Below, one piece after another: positions 14,722 through 23,059 of a DNA stretch of 64,000 bases (its first letter is position 1; each line of letters starts with the position of its first letter). This DNA is from JAFAMS01 sp963715815. GTDB taxonomy: Bacteria > Vulcanimicrobiota > Vulcanimicrobiia > Vulcanimicrobiales > Vulcanimicrobiaceae. The notes beneath the pieces are model-generated. The model was not told the DNA's origin. It saw only the letters and a list, made by a program, of their open reading frames with translations, and did no database searches. Position numbers and translations under genes: made by a program. The stretch covers positions 2,914,001 through 2,978,000 of the forward strand of contig OY970278.1 of assembly GCA_963715815.1 (NCBI GenBank), read 5' to 3'.

Positions 14722-15924
14722 TTAGCGGTATGGGCCGAGGTGGGCGGTGCGTAATCGCGCGGCGAGGGTGCGCGTATCGGGATCGGCAGTGTACTCGCTA
14801 AGCTCTTCGTCGTCGATCCGGTCGAGATGCTGCATCGCAATGAACGCGTCGAGCTGGAGACCTGCAAGCGAGTACGAGTAAAAACATCCGGCGATGCAGC
14901 CAACGATCGCAAGCGCACCGATGGCGAGTGTCTCGACACGCCACCGGCGCAGGTCGAGAACCTGCGCCGATAAGCCGACGAGCGCAATCCATCCGAGCGT
15001 CGAAGGCGTAACGTATCGCAGTGCGAGCGCCGCATCAACGCCGTTGCCCGCGCGACCGATCGCTTCGAAGCAGGCGGCGCTAAACGCAAATGCGCCGAGT
15101 GCGTACCAGGCCTGCGACGACTCGCGCGAAAGACGCGCGCAGTACGCGAATGCGACGATCAACCCGGCACCCGCGATTTCAGCCACGTAGCGGCCTGCCC
15201 ACGCAGCCAGCGGATCGCCGAGATACACGAGAATGAACTGCGCGACGGCGAACGGTGTCGAGAGCGAAGCCCAGCCGTTTTCAAAACGCGGCGGATGATA
15301 GCCGATCGAGAACAACGCGGCGAAACACACACCGATCGCGCACCACGCGACGAGCAGCCCACGGCAACGAATCAGCATGACGATCCCGGCGATCCACGCG
15401 CCGAATCCAAAGATGAGCGAGCACGATGCAGCGATTGCTGCGAGAACGGCGCCGATGAAGCCGAGCGGCTTTCGCGTCCCGAGCAACACGACGACCGCTA
15501 CAACAAACAGGTTCACGAGAAACCATGAGAGCTGGAAACCCCAGAGCCAATTCTCTGCTTGCAGCAGCGAGAACAGCAAGAGACTGCCGAGTCCGAATGC
15601 CGCGACGCGGCGCGTTTCGTCGAGGCGCGCGCAGAGCACGAACAGCAGCGCTTGCGTCGCGAGCGCCAGCAAGATGTTTACGAAAGTCTCGATGCGGACG
15701 TTCCAACCGTCGAGCTGCGCGAGCGCAAGCATCAGCGCGCTCGGAACGAAGCTACGATGGGCTTGCTGTTGCGCCCATAAATCGCCGAGATGCAGCGTGC
15801 CGTCGTGCAACGCGAGAACGAGCGGCGCCCATGTCCACTCATCGAACATCGGCACGTTGACGACGAGCCCGGCGACGAGCGCGAAAACTGCCGGGGCGAG
15901 GAGCCACGGCCAGAGTCGCGTCAC
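14722..15924 (-). CDS. Polytopic membrane protein, GT-C-like, unknown function
   Basis: A 400-residue protein with about ten hydrophobic helices. The N-terminal loop after the first helix contains VPMFDEWTWAPLVLALHDGT, with acidic/aromatic residues like the first periplasmic loop of GT-C glycosyltransferases (an Asp-Glu pair). Its C-terminus is soluble and acidic. It overlaps the SRPBCC gene upstream by 4 bases. The function is not recognised. A lipid-linked sugar transferase is possible but not shown. Confidence 0.7.
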   Translation of the reverse strand: MTRLWPWLLAPAVFALVAGLVVNVPMFDEWTWAPLVLALHDGTLHLGDLWAQQQAHRSFVPSALMLALAQLDGWNVRIETFVNILLALATQALLFVLCARLDETRRVAAFGLGSLLLFSLLQAENWLWGFQLSWFLVNLFVVAVVVLLGTRKPLGFIGAVLAAIAASCSLIFGFGAWIAGIVMLIRCRGLLVAWCAIGVCFAALFSIGYHPPRFENGWASLSTPFAVAQFILVYLGDPLAAWAGRYVAEIAGAGLIVAFAYCARLSRESSQAWYALGAFAFSAACFEAIGRAGNGVDAALALRYVTPSTLGWIALVGLSAQVLDLRRWRVETLAIGALAIVGCIAGCFYSYSLAGLQLDAFIAMQHLDRIDDEELSEYTADPDTRTLAARLRTAHLGPYR

Positions 15925-16379
15925 ACGCGCGTCTTTGAGGCCAGAGCTTCCGCCTCGCGCTTGAGGCCTGCGAGCATCATCTCGCTATTTTCTTGAACCT
16001 TGCGCTGCAGCGTCGGCCCGATCAGCTCGGCCAGCGTCGGCACGCCGAAATCATATTCGACGCTGAGCACGACCCGCGTCGTCCCATCGCCGGTATCATC
16101 AAACGTCCACGTCCCTTCAAACTTGTCGAGGTCGCCCTCGGTGAGTTTGTATTCGATACGGGTGCGTGCGTCGTCGAACCGGTCTTCTTCCGTCCACTCA
16201 ATCGGCGCTTCTTCGACCAGCGTCTTCCAACGCGTCAGGATCGAATCGTCGCGCCGTTCCAGCACCGTCACCGATTCAACATCGGGCATGAACTGCGGAA
16301 AACGCTCCTGATCCTTGGCGAGCTCGTAGACGTCGCGCGCCGGAGCCGCGACGACGATTTCGACTTCAACGTACGGCAT
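15921..16379 (-). CDS. SRPBCC (START-like) family protein
   Basis: A 152-residue protein from ATG 16379 (MPYVEVEIVVAAPARDVYEL). It has the ligand-pocket fold of the SRPBCC/Coq10-aromatase group: an N-terminal strand with APARDVYELAKDQERFPQFM, central strands and a long C-terminal helix (PTLQRKVQENSEMMLAGLKR). Members bind hydrophobic ligands such as quinones or polyketides. It starts just after the aminotransferase stop, so it is co-transcribed. The longer frame (to 16517) reaches into the aminotransferase gene and was rejected. Confidence 0.82.
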   Translation of the reverse strand: MPYVEVEIVVAAPARDVYELAKDQERFPQFMPDVESVTVLERRDDSILTRWKTLVEEAPIEWTEEDRFDDARTRIEYKLTEGDLDKFEGTWTFDDTGDGTTRVVLSVEYDFGVPTLAELIGPTLQRKVQENSEMMLAGLKREAEALASKTRV

Positions 16380-16381
16380 CG

Positions 16382-17647
16382 TTAGGTGAGAACGCCGAGC
16401 TTTGTTTGCGCCGTTGCGACCGCGTGGCGGAGCGCGGCAAGCGCGCGCCCGACCTCGACTTGCGTTACGATCAGCGGCGGCTCCAGGCGAATGACACGCT
16501 GCTGGTTGAGCGTCCACGCCGCGGTAACGCCGGCCTTGAGCATCTCGGGGATGATCGTACCGGCGTAACCTTCATGCACGAGCTCGACGCCGACGAGCAG
16601 ACCGCGGCCGCGGACTTCGCGGATCACGGTCGGATGCGCGTCCGCAATTTCGCGCGCGCCGTTCATGAGCTGTTCGCCGCGCACGTTTGCATTTGCGACC
16701 AAATCTTCATCCCGAAGAACATCGAGCGCCGTCAAAGCGGCAACGCACGCAAGCTCGCCGCCGCCGAACGTCGATGTGTGCAAGAGCGGCGCTTTCCCGT
16801 ACGCTGCATTCCAAGCTGCGGGTCGCGCGACGACGGCACCAATGGGAATGACGCCGCCGGAAAGTCCCTTGGCGAGCGTCATCACATCCGGCACGACGCC
16901 GTCGAATTCGCACGCGAACATCACACCGCAGCGCCCGAGACCGGTTTGCACTTCGTCGGCGACGAGGAGTGCGCCGGCGCGGTCGCACAGTTCGCGCGCG
17001 CGTCTCAAATAGCCGGAGGGCGGAACGTTGATGCCGCCTTCACCTTGAATAGGCTCGACGATAAAACACGCTGCGTCGTCGAGAACACGCGCCAGCGCAT
17101 CCGCGTCACCGAACGGGACGTGCACGACGTTTTCGAGCAGCGGGCGAAAACGTTCTTGAAACGCCTCGCGCCCGCTCACCGAGAGTCCGCCTAAGGTCTT
17201 GCCGTGAAACGCGTCTTGCGTCGCCACGATTTTCGAGCGATTCGTCGCTGCGCGTGCGAGCTTGAGCGCGCCTTCGACGGCTTCGGTCCCGCTGTTGCAG
17301 AGAAATGAATATTGCAGATCGCCGGGCGTCAGCTCCGCAAGACGCTTTGCCAGCCGTCCGAGCTGCGCGTTGAACATCGTCTTTCCGGAGAGCGACATCT
17401 CATCGAGCTGCCGCCGGACCGCTTCGACGACCCGCGGATGGCTGTGGCCGATCGTAAAGACGCCGTAGCCGCCGGCAAAATCGAGATACGACTTTCCGGT
17501 GGAATCGACGATCGTCGTGCCGTGCGCGCTGACTTCAAGCGGCGAACCCGAGAGCTTCATGACGCGCGCAAGCGGCGGGTTCACATAATCGCGATAGTTC
17601 TCGTACGTCTCATCGTAGAGCGACTGCTTCGCATCCTCGGCAATCAC
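16382..17647 (-). CDS. Class III aminotransferase, putrescine aminotransferase-like
   Basis: A 421-residue PLP enzyme. PLP lysine is in MTLAKGLSGGVIPIGA. Other landmarks are YSFLCNSGTEAVEGALKLAR, AFHGKTLGGLS, EPIQGEGGI and VADEVQTGLGRCG. The order and wording match E. coli putrescine aminotransferase (PatA/YgjG) more closely than ornithine or GABA enzymes, including the C-terminal TLNQQRVIRLEPPL. It would move an amino group from a diamine to 2-oxoglutarate. It stands beside dusB rather than polyamine genes, so the substrate is an inference. Confidence 0.88.
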   Translation of the reverse strand: MIAEDAKQSLYDETYENYRDYVNPPLARVMKLSGSPLEVSAHGTTIVDSTGKSYLDFAGGYGVFTIGHSHPRVVEAVRRQLDEMSLSGKTMFNAQLGRLAKRLAELTPGDLQYSFLCNSGTEAVEGALKLARAATNRSKIVATQDAFHGKTLGGLSVSGREAFQERFRPLLENVVHVPFGDADALARVLDDAACFIVEPIQGEGGINVPPSGYLRRARELCDRAGALLVADEVQTGLGRCGVMFACEFDGVVPDVMTLAKGLSGGVIPIGAVVARPAAWNAAYGKAPLLHTSTFGGGELACVAALTALDVLRDEDLVANANVRGEQLMNGAREIADAHPTVIREVRGRGLLVGVELVHEGYAGTIIPEMLKAGVTAAWTLNQQRVIRLEPPLIVTQVEVGRALAALRHAVATAQTKLGVLT

Positions 17648-18642
17648 TACGCCGCCTTTTGACGTTCTGCTTCGAGCCGTTCGACCGTCGCTTCGACGAG
17701 CGCCAGCGTCTCGGCGGCGGTCGGCGTGCGCATGACGCGTTCGCGCAGGTCGCTCGCGCCGCTGAATCCTTTCAGATAATAACCGAGGTGCTTGCGCATC
17801 TGCGGCACCGCGCGCGATTCACCCAGCTCGTCGACCATCACGCGGTAGTGGTGAAGAGCGAATCGTAGACGCTCGACGGCGTTCGGATACGGTTGCGGTT
17901 CGCGACCTTCCATTAGCGCGTGCAAACCTGATGCGAGCCACGGATTGCCGAGGATCGCACGGCCAAGCATCACTGCGTCGACTCCGCTTTCGCGCATGCG
18001 CCGCATCGCGTCGTGCGCATCGCTCAGATCGCCGTTGCCGATGACGGGGATATCGACCGCCGCTTTAAGGAGGCGAATCTGCTCCCAATCCGCGCTACCT
18101 TTGTAGAATTGTTTCGCCGTGCGCGCGTGCAGCGTCAAGGCTTGCACGCCGACGCTCTGGGCGCGCTTTGCGACGTCGATAAACACCATCGCGTTCTCGC
18201 TCCAGCCCAGACGCATCTTCATCGTCACCGGGCAATCGACGGCCTCGACGACCGCTTTCATGATCGCTTCGCAGCGTTGCGGATCGCGCAGGCACGCGCT
18301 GCCGCCCTCGGTCTTCGTGACCTTTGGCGCCGGGCAGCCGAAATTGATGTCGACGATGTCGGCGCCACATTCACGCACGACTTTCGCGGCATACGCCATG
18401 ACCGCGGGATCGCTGCCCCACAGCTGGGTCGAAACCGGACGCTCGACACCGTGTTGATCGATCATCTCCATCGTGCGCTTGCTGCCGAATTGCAGCGCAT
18501 TCGAGGAGACGAATTCCGTCACGGTGAGCCCGAAACCGAACGGCTTGTACAGCGCGCGCATCGTCCGGTTGGTTACGCCCGACATCGGCGCGAGAACGAT
18601 CGGCGGCCAAATCTCATGCGGACCTATGCGAAGCGGCTTCAT
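17647..18642 (-). CDS. dusB: tRNA-dihydrouridine synthase (Dus family)
   Basis: A 331-residue FMN enzyme that reduces uridines in tRNA D-loops. Motifs are LAPMSGVTNRTMRALYKPFG, VDINFGCPAPKVTKTEGGSA with the active-site cysteine later in SACLRDP, TLHARTAKQFYKGSADW and VMLGRAILGNPWL. It starts at ATG 18642, overlapping the coaX stop. The frame continues into coaX but has no family similarity there. It most resembles DusB. It also overlaps the aminotransferase start by one base. Confidence 0.93.
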   Translation of the reverse strand: MKPLRIGPHEIWPPIVLAPMSGVTNRTMRALYKPFGFGLTVTEFVSSNALQFGSKRTMEMIDQHGVERPVSTQLWGSDPAVMAYAAKVVRECGADIVDINFGCPAPKVTKTEGGSACLRDPQRCEAIMKAVVEAVDCPVTMKMRLGWSENAMVFIDVAKRAQSVGVQALTLHARTAKQFYKGSADWEQIRLLKAAVDIPVIGNGDLSDAHDAMRRMRESGVDAVMLGRAILGNPWLASGLHALMEGREPQPYPNAVERLRFALHHYRVMVDELGESRAVPQMRKHLGYYLKGFSGASDLRERVMRTPTAAETLALVEATVERLEAERQKAA

Positions 18643-19439
18643 CGCCGCACCGATGCAGCGACTTCGGCTTCCCAGAACATCTTGAGGCCGTCGAGCGCGA
18701 GCGAGCGATCCACGATCTGGATTACTTGCGTATTTTCCGCAACGATCTCGGCGAGGCCGCCGGTAGCAATCACACGGCAATCGGGACCGAGCACCTCTTT
18801 GAAGCGCGCGACCACGCCTTCGGTTTGTCCAACGAATCCGTAGACCAGACCCGATTGCAGCGACTCGGTCGTTTCGCGTCCGATCGGTGAGCTGGGCGGC
18901 TCGAATGCAACCTGCGGCAGCTTTGCAGCGCGCGCGACTAGTGCGTCGATTGAAATCTGAATCCCCGGCGCGATAGCCGTTCCGAGAAACGCGCCGTCGC
19001 GTGATATCGCGGAGAACGTCGTCGCCGTACCGTAGCCGATTACGATCGCCGGTACGCCATATTTTCCGCGAGCGCCGATCGCAGCTGCGAGCATATCAGA
19101 ACCGAGCTCGTTGGGACGCTCGGTGCGAACTTCCATCAGCTGCTGCGAGCGCGCGCGCAGCAAGAGCGGATCGGCTTTGAAATATCGCTTGCAGCCTTCG
19201 CGCAATTCGCGATCGACTTGTGGAACGACGCTCGACATCGCAATTCCGCGCACGGCGCCGAGCGCAATGCCTTCGGAGCTAAAGAGCGAGGTGAACAGCA
19301 CGCCGTATTCATCCGAGGTTCGCGGGCGCAAGGTCGTGACGCGCCACTGCGCGACCATCTCGAGTCCCAGGCCCGAAGCGGGCACGCCGAAGAAGCCGAG
19401 CTTCGTGTCGGTGTTGCCGACGTCGATGCAGAGCAGCAC
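18639..19439 (-). CDS. coaX: Type III pantothenate kinase with altered motifs
   Basis: A 266-residue protein of the CoaX family, catalysing the first step of coenzyme A synthesis. DVGNTDTKLGFF is the N-terminal phosphate loop. ELGSDMLAAA keeps the catalytic aspartate of the usual GADR motif but has M for R. The usual D-x-GTAT segment reads IGYGTATTF, with glycine where an aspartate (cation binding in known structures) is expected. ATGGLAEIVAEN follows. It lies directly next to coaBC, the next CoA genes, which supports a CoA role despite the substitutions. Confidence 0.88.
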   Translation of the reverse strand: MLLCIDVGNTDTKLGFFGVPASGLGLEMVAQWRVTTLRPRTSDEYGVLFTSLFSSEGIALGAVRGIAMSSVVPQVDRELREGCKRYFKADPLLLRARSQQLMEVRTERPNELGSDMLAAAIGARGKYGVPAIVIGYGTATTFSAISRDGAFLGTAIAPGIQISIDALVARAAKLPQVAFEPPSSPIGRETTESLQSGLVYGFVGQTEGVVARFKEVLGPDCRVIATGGLAEIVAENTQVIQIVDRSLALDGLKMFWEAEVAASVRR

Positions 19440-19441
19440 GG

Positions 19442-20653
19442 CTAGTTACGATCCGCGCGCAGCGACGCGATAGCGTCCCAAAACCGCGTCGCGAGCTCGC
19501 GCTTACGTCCGCGACCCAGCGGAATGCGGCCTGCCTCGCCGTGCAAGAGTATCAGCTCGTTTTCGCCGGTTCCGAAGCCATGCTCGTCCGCGACGTCGTT
19601 GACCGCAATCGCATCGAGATGCTTTCGCCGCAGTTTTTCGCGCGCGTTTGTTTCGTGAGCCTGCGTTTCGGCCGCGAAGCCGATCAGATAGGTGCCATTC
19701 TTTTGCCCGCCGATGGCGGCGAGAATATCGGGATTGCGCACGAGGGCGACGCTCTCGTCCTTTTCGCTCGTCTCTTTCTTGATTTTCTGCGCGTGTGTTT
19801 GCGCGGGACGCCAATCCGCAACCGCAGCTGCAGCAACGACGATCGTCGCGTCTTTCGCCAGCGGAACAGTCGCGTCGTACATTTCTTGCGCGGTCGTTAC
19901 GCGATGCGTGCGCGCGGCTTCGGGCGGATCAGCATTCGTCGGTCCCAAGACGAGATCGACGACGGCGCCGCGCGCCAATGCTTCGCGCGCGATCTCGATG
20001 CCGGTCGTCCCGGTTGAAGCGTTCGATATAAACCGCACCGGATCGATCGGTTCGCGCGTCGGACCGGCCGTTATGACGACGCGTTCGCCGCGCAGCTCGC
20101 TGCCGCGCGCGACCACAGCTTCGATCGCCGCAAGGATTTTCGACTCGTCCGCAAGGCGGCCGATACCGTGCTCACGCTCAGCCAGAAAGCCCGATTCGGG
20201 TTCGACGAATTCGATGCCGCGCGCTCGCAGCGTGCGCATGTTCTCAATCGTGGCCGCGTTCATGTACATGGCCGCGTTCATCGCGGGCGCAATCACGATC
20301 GGAATCGTCGCGGCGAGCGCCGCGTTCGTCAGCAAGTCGTCGGCGATGCCTTGCGCGAGCTTCGCGATGACGTTTGCGGTCGCCGGAACGATCGCCATCA
20401 CGTCCGCCTCGCGCACCAAGCGAATGTGCGGAATCTTTTCTTGCTCGTCCCACAGCGAAGTGTAGACGCGGTTGCGCGTGAGCGCGGCGAACGTGAGCGG
20501 CGCAATAAAGCGCTGCGCGTCGTCGGTCATGACGACGTTGACTTCGGCGCCGCGTTGTACGAGCGTGCTCGTTAGCGCTGCTGCTTTGTATGCCGCTATG
20601 CCGCCGCATACACCAAGGAGAACTCTAATCGTGCTCGGCCTCCGAGCCGGCAC
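19442..20653 (-). CDS. coaBC: Bifunctional phosphopantothenoylcysteine decarboxylase/synthetase
   Basis: About 403 residues. The N-terminal CoaC flavoprotein half has LLGVCGGIAAYKAAALTSTL, PATANVIAKLAQGIADDLLT and the substrate loop APAMNAAMYMN. The C-terminal CoaB half has ITAGPTREPIDPVRFISNAS and AAVADWRP. It joins cysteine to phosphopantothenate and decarboxylates the product. The start is uncertain. GTG 20653 (MPARRPSTIRVLLG) is used here. An ATT ten codons later, with a GGAGG nine bases before it, is an alternative. Its 5' end overlaps the FHA gene. Confidence 0.92.
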   Translation of the reverse strand: MPARRPSTIRVLLGVCGGIAAYKAAALTSTLVQRGAEVNVVMTDDAQRFIAPLTFAALTRNRVYTSLWDEQEKIPHIRLVREADVMAIVPATANVIAKLAQGIADDLLTNAALAATIPIVIAPAMNAAMYMNAATIENMRTLRARGIEFVEPESGFLAEREHGIGRLADESKILAAIEAVVARGSELRGERVVITAGPTREPIDPVRFISNASTGTTGIEIAREALARGAVVDLVLGPTNADPPEAARTHRVTTAQEMYDATVPLAKDATIVVAAAAVADWRPAQTHAQKIKKETSEKDESVALVRNPDILAAIGGQKNGTYLIGFAAETQAHETNAREKLRRKHLDAIAVNDVADEHGFGTGENELILLHGEAGRIPLGRGRKRELATRFWDAIASLRADRN

Positions 20654-20957
20654 CGGCTCGAATGACGCGCAAGAGCGTTCGTCCGATCGTAAACGGCGTG
20701 CCGACTTCGAGCGCCGCGTCACCGCTCAGCGGCTTGCCGCCCAGACGCGTGCCGTTGCGGCTCGCAAGATCTTCGATGTGCAGATCACCTTTATCGGAAG
20801 CGTACAGCCGCGCGTGCTTGCGTGAAACGTAGCGGTCGATCGTGATGCACGCAGTCGCAACGCGCTCATCACGTCCGATCGTGATCTCGTTCTCGAACGC
20901 CCAGGTCTTGCCGTCGAGCGGCCCGCTCATGATCTCGAGGATGTACGACACGGTCAA
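20625..20957 (-). CDS. Small FHA-domain protein
   Basis: A 110-residue protein that is essentially a single forkhead-associated domain. The phosphothreonine-binding core is ITIGRDERVATACITIDRYV followed by SRKHARLYAS and DLASRNGTRLGG, with all the usual residues (GR, S-x-x-H, N-G-T). It begins with TTG 20957. Such domains dock to phosphoproteins and usually signal with Ser/Thr kinases; none is in this window. Its end overlaps the coaBC start. Its partner is unknown. Confidence 0.88.
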   Translation of the reverse strand: MTVSYILEIMSGPLDGKTWAFENEITIGRDERVATACITIDRYVSRKHARLYASDKGDLHIEDLASRNGTRLGGKPLSGDAALEVGTPFTIGRTLLRVIRAGAGSEAEHD

Positions 20958-20959
20958 AC

Positions 20960-22156
20960 CTACCGTTGCTCGCCCTTCTGTCCCTTCATAACCGCATCGG
21001 CTGCCGCAATCGCCCCCAGGGCGACGTGCTCGGCGAGCGTCCCGCCTTGCAGATAGACTTGGTACGGTGGCCGCAGGGGGGCATCGCAGGAAAGCTCCGC
21101 GGTGGACCCCGCAATAAAAGCGCCGCTGGACATGATCACGGGATCAACGTACCCCGGAACCGGCCCCGGCTCGGGCGCGAAACGCGCGTTCACCGGAAGC
21201 ACCCGCTGCAGACCGCGAGCGAAGGCGATCAATGCCTCGCGGCTTCCGAGCGTAATTGCTTGCACGATGTCGGTGCGCGGTGCGCCGCCGAGCGGTTCGA
21301 CTTTGAACCCCAGCTCCGAGAACAGCGTCGCTGCAAAATCGAGTCCGCGCAGCGACTCGCCGACCATCGCGGGCGCCGAGAACAAGCCTTGCAAGAGCGC
21401 GCGGCCAAAGCCGAGCGTCGAGCCAAGCGCGTCGCGCAAACCCGGTGCGTACAAGCGCGCTGCAGTGAGCTCGACAATCTCTTTGCGTCCGATCACGTAG
21501 CCGCCGGCCGGCGCGAGACCGCCGCCGATGTTTTTGATCAACGAACCAGCGATTGCATCGGCGCCGACTTCGAGCGGCTCGCGCTCTTCTACGAACTCAC
21601 CGTAGCAGTTGTCGACGATGATGCGCGCTTGCGGCGAGAACGATCTTACAACGTTTACGAGCTCCTCGATCTCGGCGATGGACATCGAGGGACGTGGGCT
21701 ATAGCCGCGCGAGCGTTGCACGAAGATCGTGCGCGCTGGCGTCGTCGCGAGAACTTCCGCTAGCGCGCCGGGTTCGAAACGTCCGCGACCATCGAGCGCA
21801 ACTTCCGCGTAGCCGATTCCTTGTTCGTGGAACGAGTTCGGTGCGGACGTGAGCGCGTAGTGCAGCGTATCGTACGGACGGCCCGCTGCGCACACGATCG
21901 TTTCACCGGGAGCCGTACAGGCTGCGAGCGCAGTGAGAATTGCGTGTGTCCCGCTTGCGAAATTCAAACGCGCGAGCGCGCGCTCGCCTCGAAAAATGCG
22001 TGCAAGCAATGATTCGTAATGCTCGCGCGCCGCATCGTCGTAACCGTAGCCGAGCGTGCCGGCGAGATCTGATTCTGCCAGACCTTCTTCGAGAAAAGCG
22101 CCGACGACGCGCATACGGATACGCGCGCGCAGCGCCGTGTCGCGCGGCGCGAGCAT
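20960..22156 (-). CDS. Methionine gamma-lyase family (aluminium-resistance-type) PLP protein
   Basis: About 398 residues. It belongs to the cystathionine-beta-lyase-related group often named aluminium resistance or methionine gamma-lyase family. It has ARLNFASGTHAILTALAACT, then a central FVQRSRGYSPRPSMSI and VDNCYGEFVEEREP. The PLP lysine lies in GSLIKNIGGGLAPAGGYVIG. ATG 22156 is used. The in-frame sequence just upstream (ELRPEVAHAARAAAS) resembles the family N-terminus, so a CTG at 22198 may be the true start. The reaction is not established for this subgroup. It lies 75 bases after lexA. Confidence 0.88.
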   Translation of the reverse strand: MLAPRDTALRARIRMRVVGAFLEEGLAESDLAGTLGYGYDDAAREHYESLLARIFRGERALARLNFASGTHAILTALAACTAPGETIVCAAGRPYDTLHYALTSAPNSFHEQGIGYAEVALDGRGRFEPGALAEVLATTPARTIFVQRSRGYSPRPSMSIAEIEELVNVVRSFSPQARIIVDNCYGEFVEEREPLEVGADAIAGSLIKNIGGGLAPAGGYVIGRKEIVELTAARLYAPGLRDALGSTLGFGRALLQGLFSAPAMVGESLRGLDFAATLFSELGFKVEPLGGAPRTDIVQAITLGSREALIAFARGLQRVLPVNARFAPEPGPVPGYVDPVIMSSGAFIAGSTAELSCDAPLRPPYQVYLQGGTLAEHVALGAIAAADAVMKGQKGEQR

Positions 22157-22231
22157 CGATGCGGCCGCCCGCGCGGCATGCGCGACTTCGGGCCGCAGCT
22201 CGCATGCTCGAGGACGGCCTCGATTAAATCG

Positions 22232-22852
22232 CTAGAGTCTTCGGATAACCGCTTCGACTCGGCCGACGATTGTAACATCGTCCGCGTAAATTGGCGTCAT
22301 ACTGCGGTTCTCCGGTTGGAGCCGAATGCGGCTGGGCTCACGGTAGAAGCGCTTGACGGTTGCTTCCCCGTCGAGCATCGCAACCACGATCTCACCGTTC
22401 TTGGCATCTGGTGTCGGTTTTACGACGACGAGGTCCCCGTCGAGGATAGCGGCCTCGACCATCGAGTCCCCGCTGACCTTCAGAATGAAGGCGCCTGGAT
22501 CGCGCACGAACCCGGCCGGCAACGCGAAGGTGTCCTCGACGTTCTCGACTGCTGTGATCGGGACGCCGGCTGCGACCTTACCGACGATCGGTACATGCGC
22601 GACGGAGCTGTGGGCACCGTTGCTATGCGGCGTATAGTCGGACGCGACGAGTGCGCGTGGCTTGGTCGGATCGCGCTTGAGAAGTCCGCGGCGTTCGAGC
22701 GTCTTTAGATGAGACTGGACGGTCGACGAGGACGAGAGTCCCACCCGTTCGCCGATCTCGCGGACGGACGGCGGGTACCCGCGTTCGGACGTGAAGGCTC
22801 GAATCGCGTCAAGGATCCGCTGTTGTCGGTCCGTTGTAGCTGCTTCCGGCAA
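22232..22852 (-). CDS. lexA: SOS repressor LexA (TTG start)
   Basis: A 206-residue repressor that cleaves itself when RecA is active. The N-terminal winged helix (TDRQQRILDAIRAFTSERGY, SVREIGERVGLSSSSTVQSH) binds DNA. The cleavage site region is VGKVAAGVPITAVENVEDTF (Ala-Gly). The catalytic serine is in LKVSGDSMVEAAILDGDLVV and the lysine in DGEATVKRFYRE. TTG 22852 was chosen over ATG 22888 because a G-rich Shine-Dalgarno lies 5 bases before it and the result has the family length. The ATG lies inside a palindrome in the leader. Two SOS boxes upstream imply autoregulation. Confidence 0.94.
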   Translation of the reverse strand: MPEAATTDRQQRILDAIRAFTSERGYPPSVREIGERVGLSSSSTVQSHLKTLERRGLLKRDPTKPRALVASDYTPHSNGAHSSVAHVPIVGKVAAGVPITAVENVEDTFALPAGFVRDPGAFILKVSGDSMVEAAILDGDLVVVKPTPDAKNGEIVVAMLDGEATVKRFYREPSRIRLQPENRSMTPIYADDVTIVGRVEAVIRRL

Positions 22853-22870
22853 AGGTTCCCCCCAAAAAGG

Positions 22871-22888
22871 GTGCCACCCATGTGGCAC
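22871..22888 (-). repeat. Perfect 7-base inverted repeat in the lexA leader
   Basis: GTGCCAC-N4-GTGGCAC. On the lexA mRNA this hairpin is followed by CCTTTTTG and then the G-rich ribosome-binding site, a shape resembling a weak attenuator. It could instead be a protein-binding site. It sits between the promoter and the chosen start codon. Confidence 0.5.
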
Positions 22889-22959
22889 GACAGCGGCCTA
22901 TGGTAGGGTCGGACTGGCCGCTCAATTGCTTTCACGATACCAAGAACTGGGTAAAAAGG

Positions 22960-22973
22960 CAAACATACGTTCG
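22960..22973. promoter_or_regulatory. SOS (LexA) box, lexA side
   Basis: CAAACATACGTTCG matches the Gram-positive type consensus CGAAC-N4-GTTCG at 9 of 10 defined positions. It covers the predicted lexA -10 element. Confidence 0.75.
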
Positions 22974-22991
22974 TAGACATCTTGACGGCAA
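22962..22991 (-). promoter_or_regulatory. Predicted lexA promoter
   Basis: On the minus strand TTGCCG (22991-22986) and TATGTT (22967-22962) are separated by 18 bases. The -10 lies inside the SOS box at 22960-22973, so LexA binding would block RNA polymerase. Confidence 0.5.
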
Positions 22992-23011
22992 GCAAGCGGC
23001 AGAGGTACAAT
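22982..23011 (+). promoter_or_regulatory. Predicted promoter of the LysM gene
   Basis: TTGACG (22982-22987), 18-base spacer, TACAAT (23006-23011). Its -35 overlaps that of the divergent lexA promoter, and an SOS box follows at 23020-23033, over the expected start of transcription. Confidence 0.65.
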
Positions 23012-23019
23012 CTTGGGGA

Positions 23020-23033
23020 CGAACAGACGTTTG
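23020..23033. promoter_or_regulatory. SOS (LexA) box, LysM side
   Basis: CGAACAGACGTTTG matches CGAAC-N4-GTTCG at 9 of 10 defined positions. It begins 9 bases after the -10 of the LysM-gene promoter. Confidence 0.75.
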
Positions 23034-23059
23034 CCACTATATATAGCGAGGACGAAGTG

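Noticed and set aside
22871..22888. Palindrome as the main LexA operator
   Set aside because: Two sites matching the known CGAAC-N4-GTTCG box lie at the promoters. The palindrome lies downstream of transcription start and has a different sequence.
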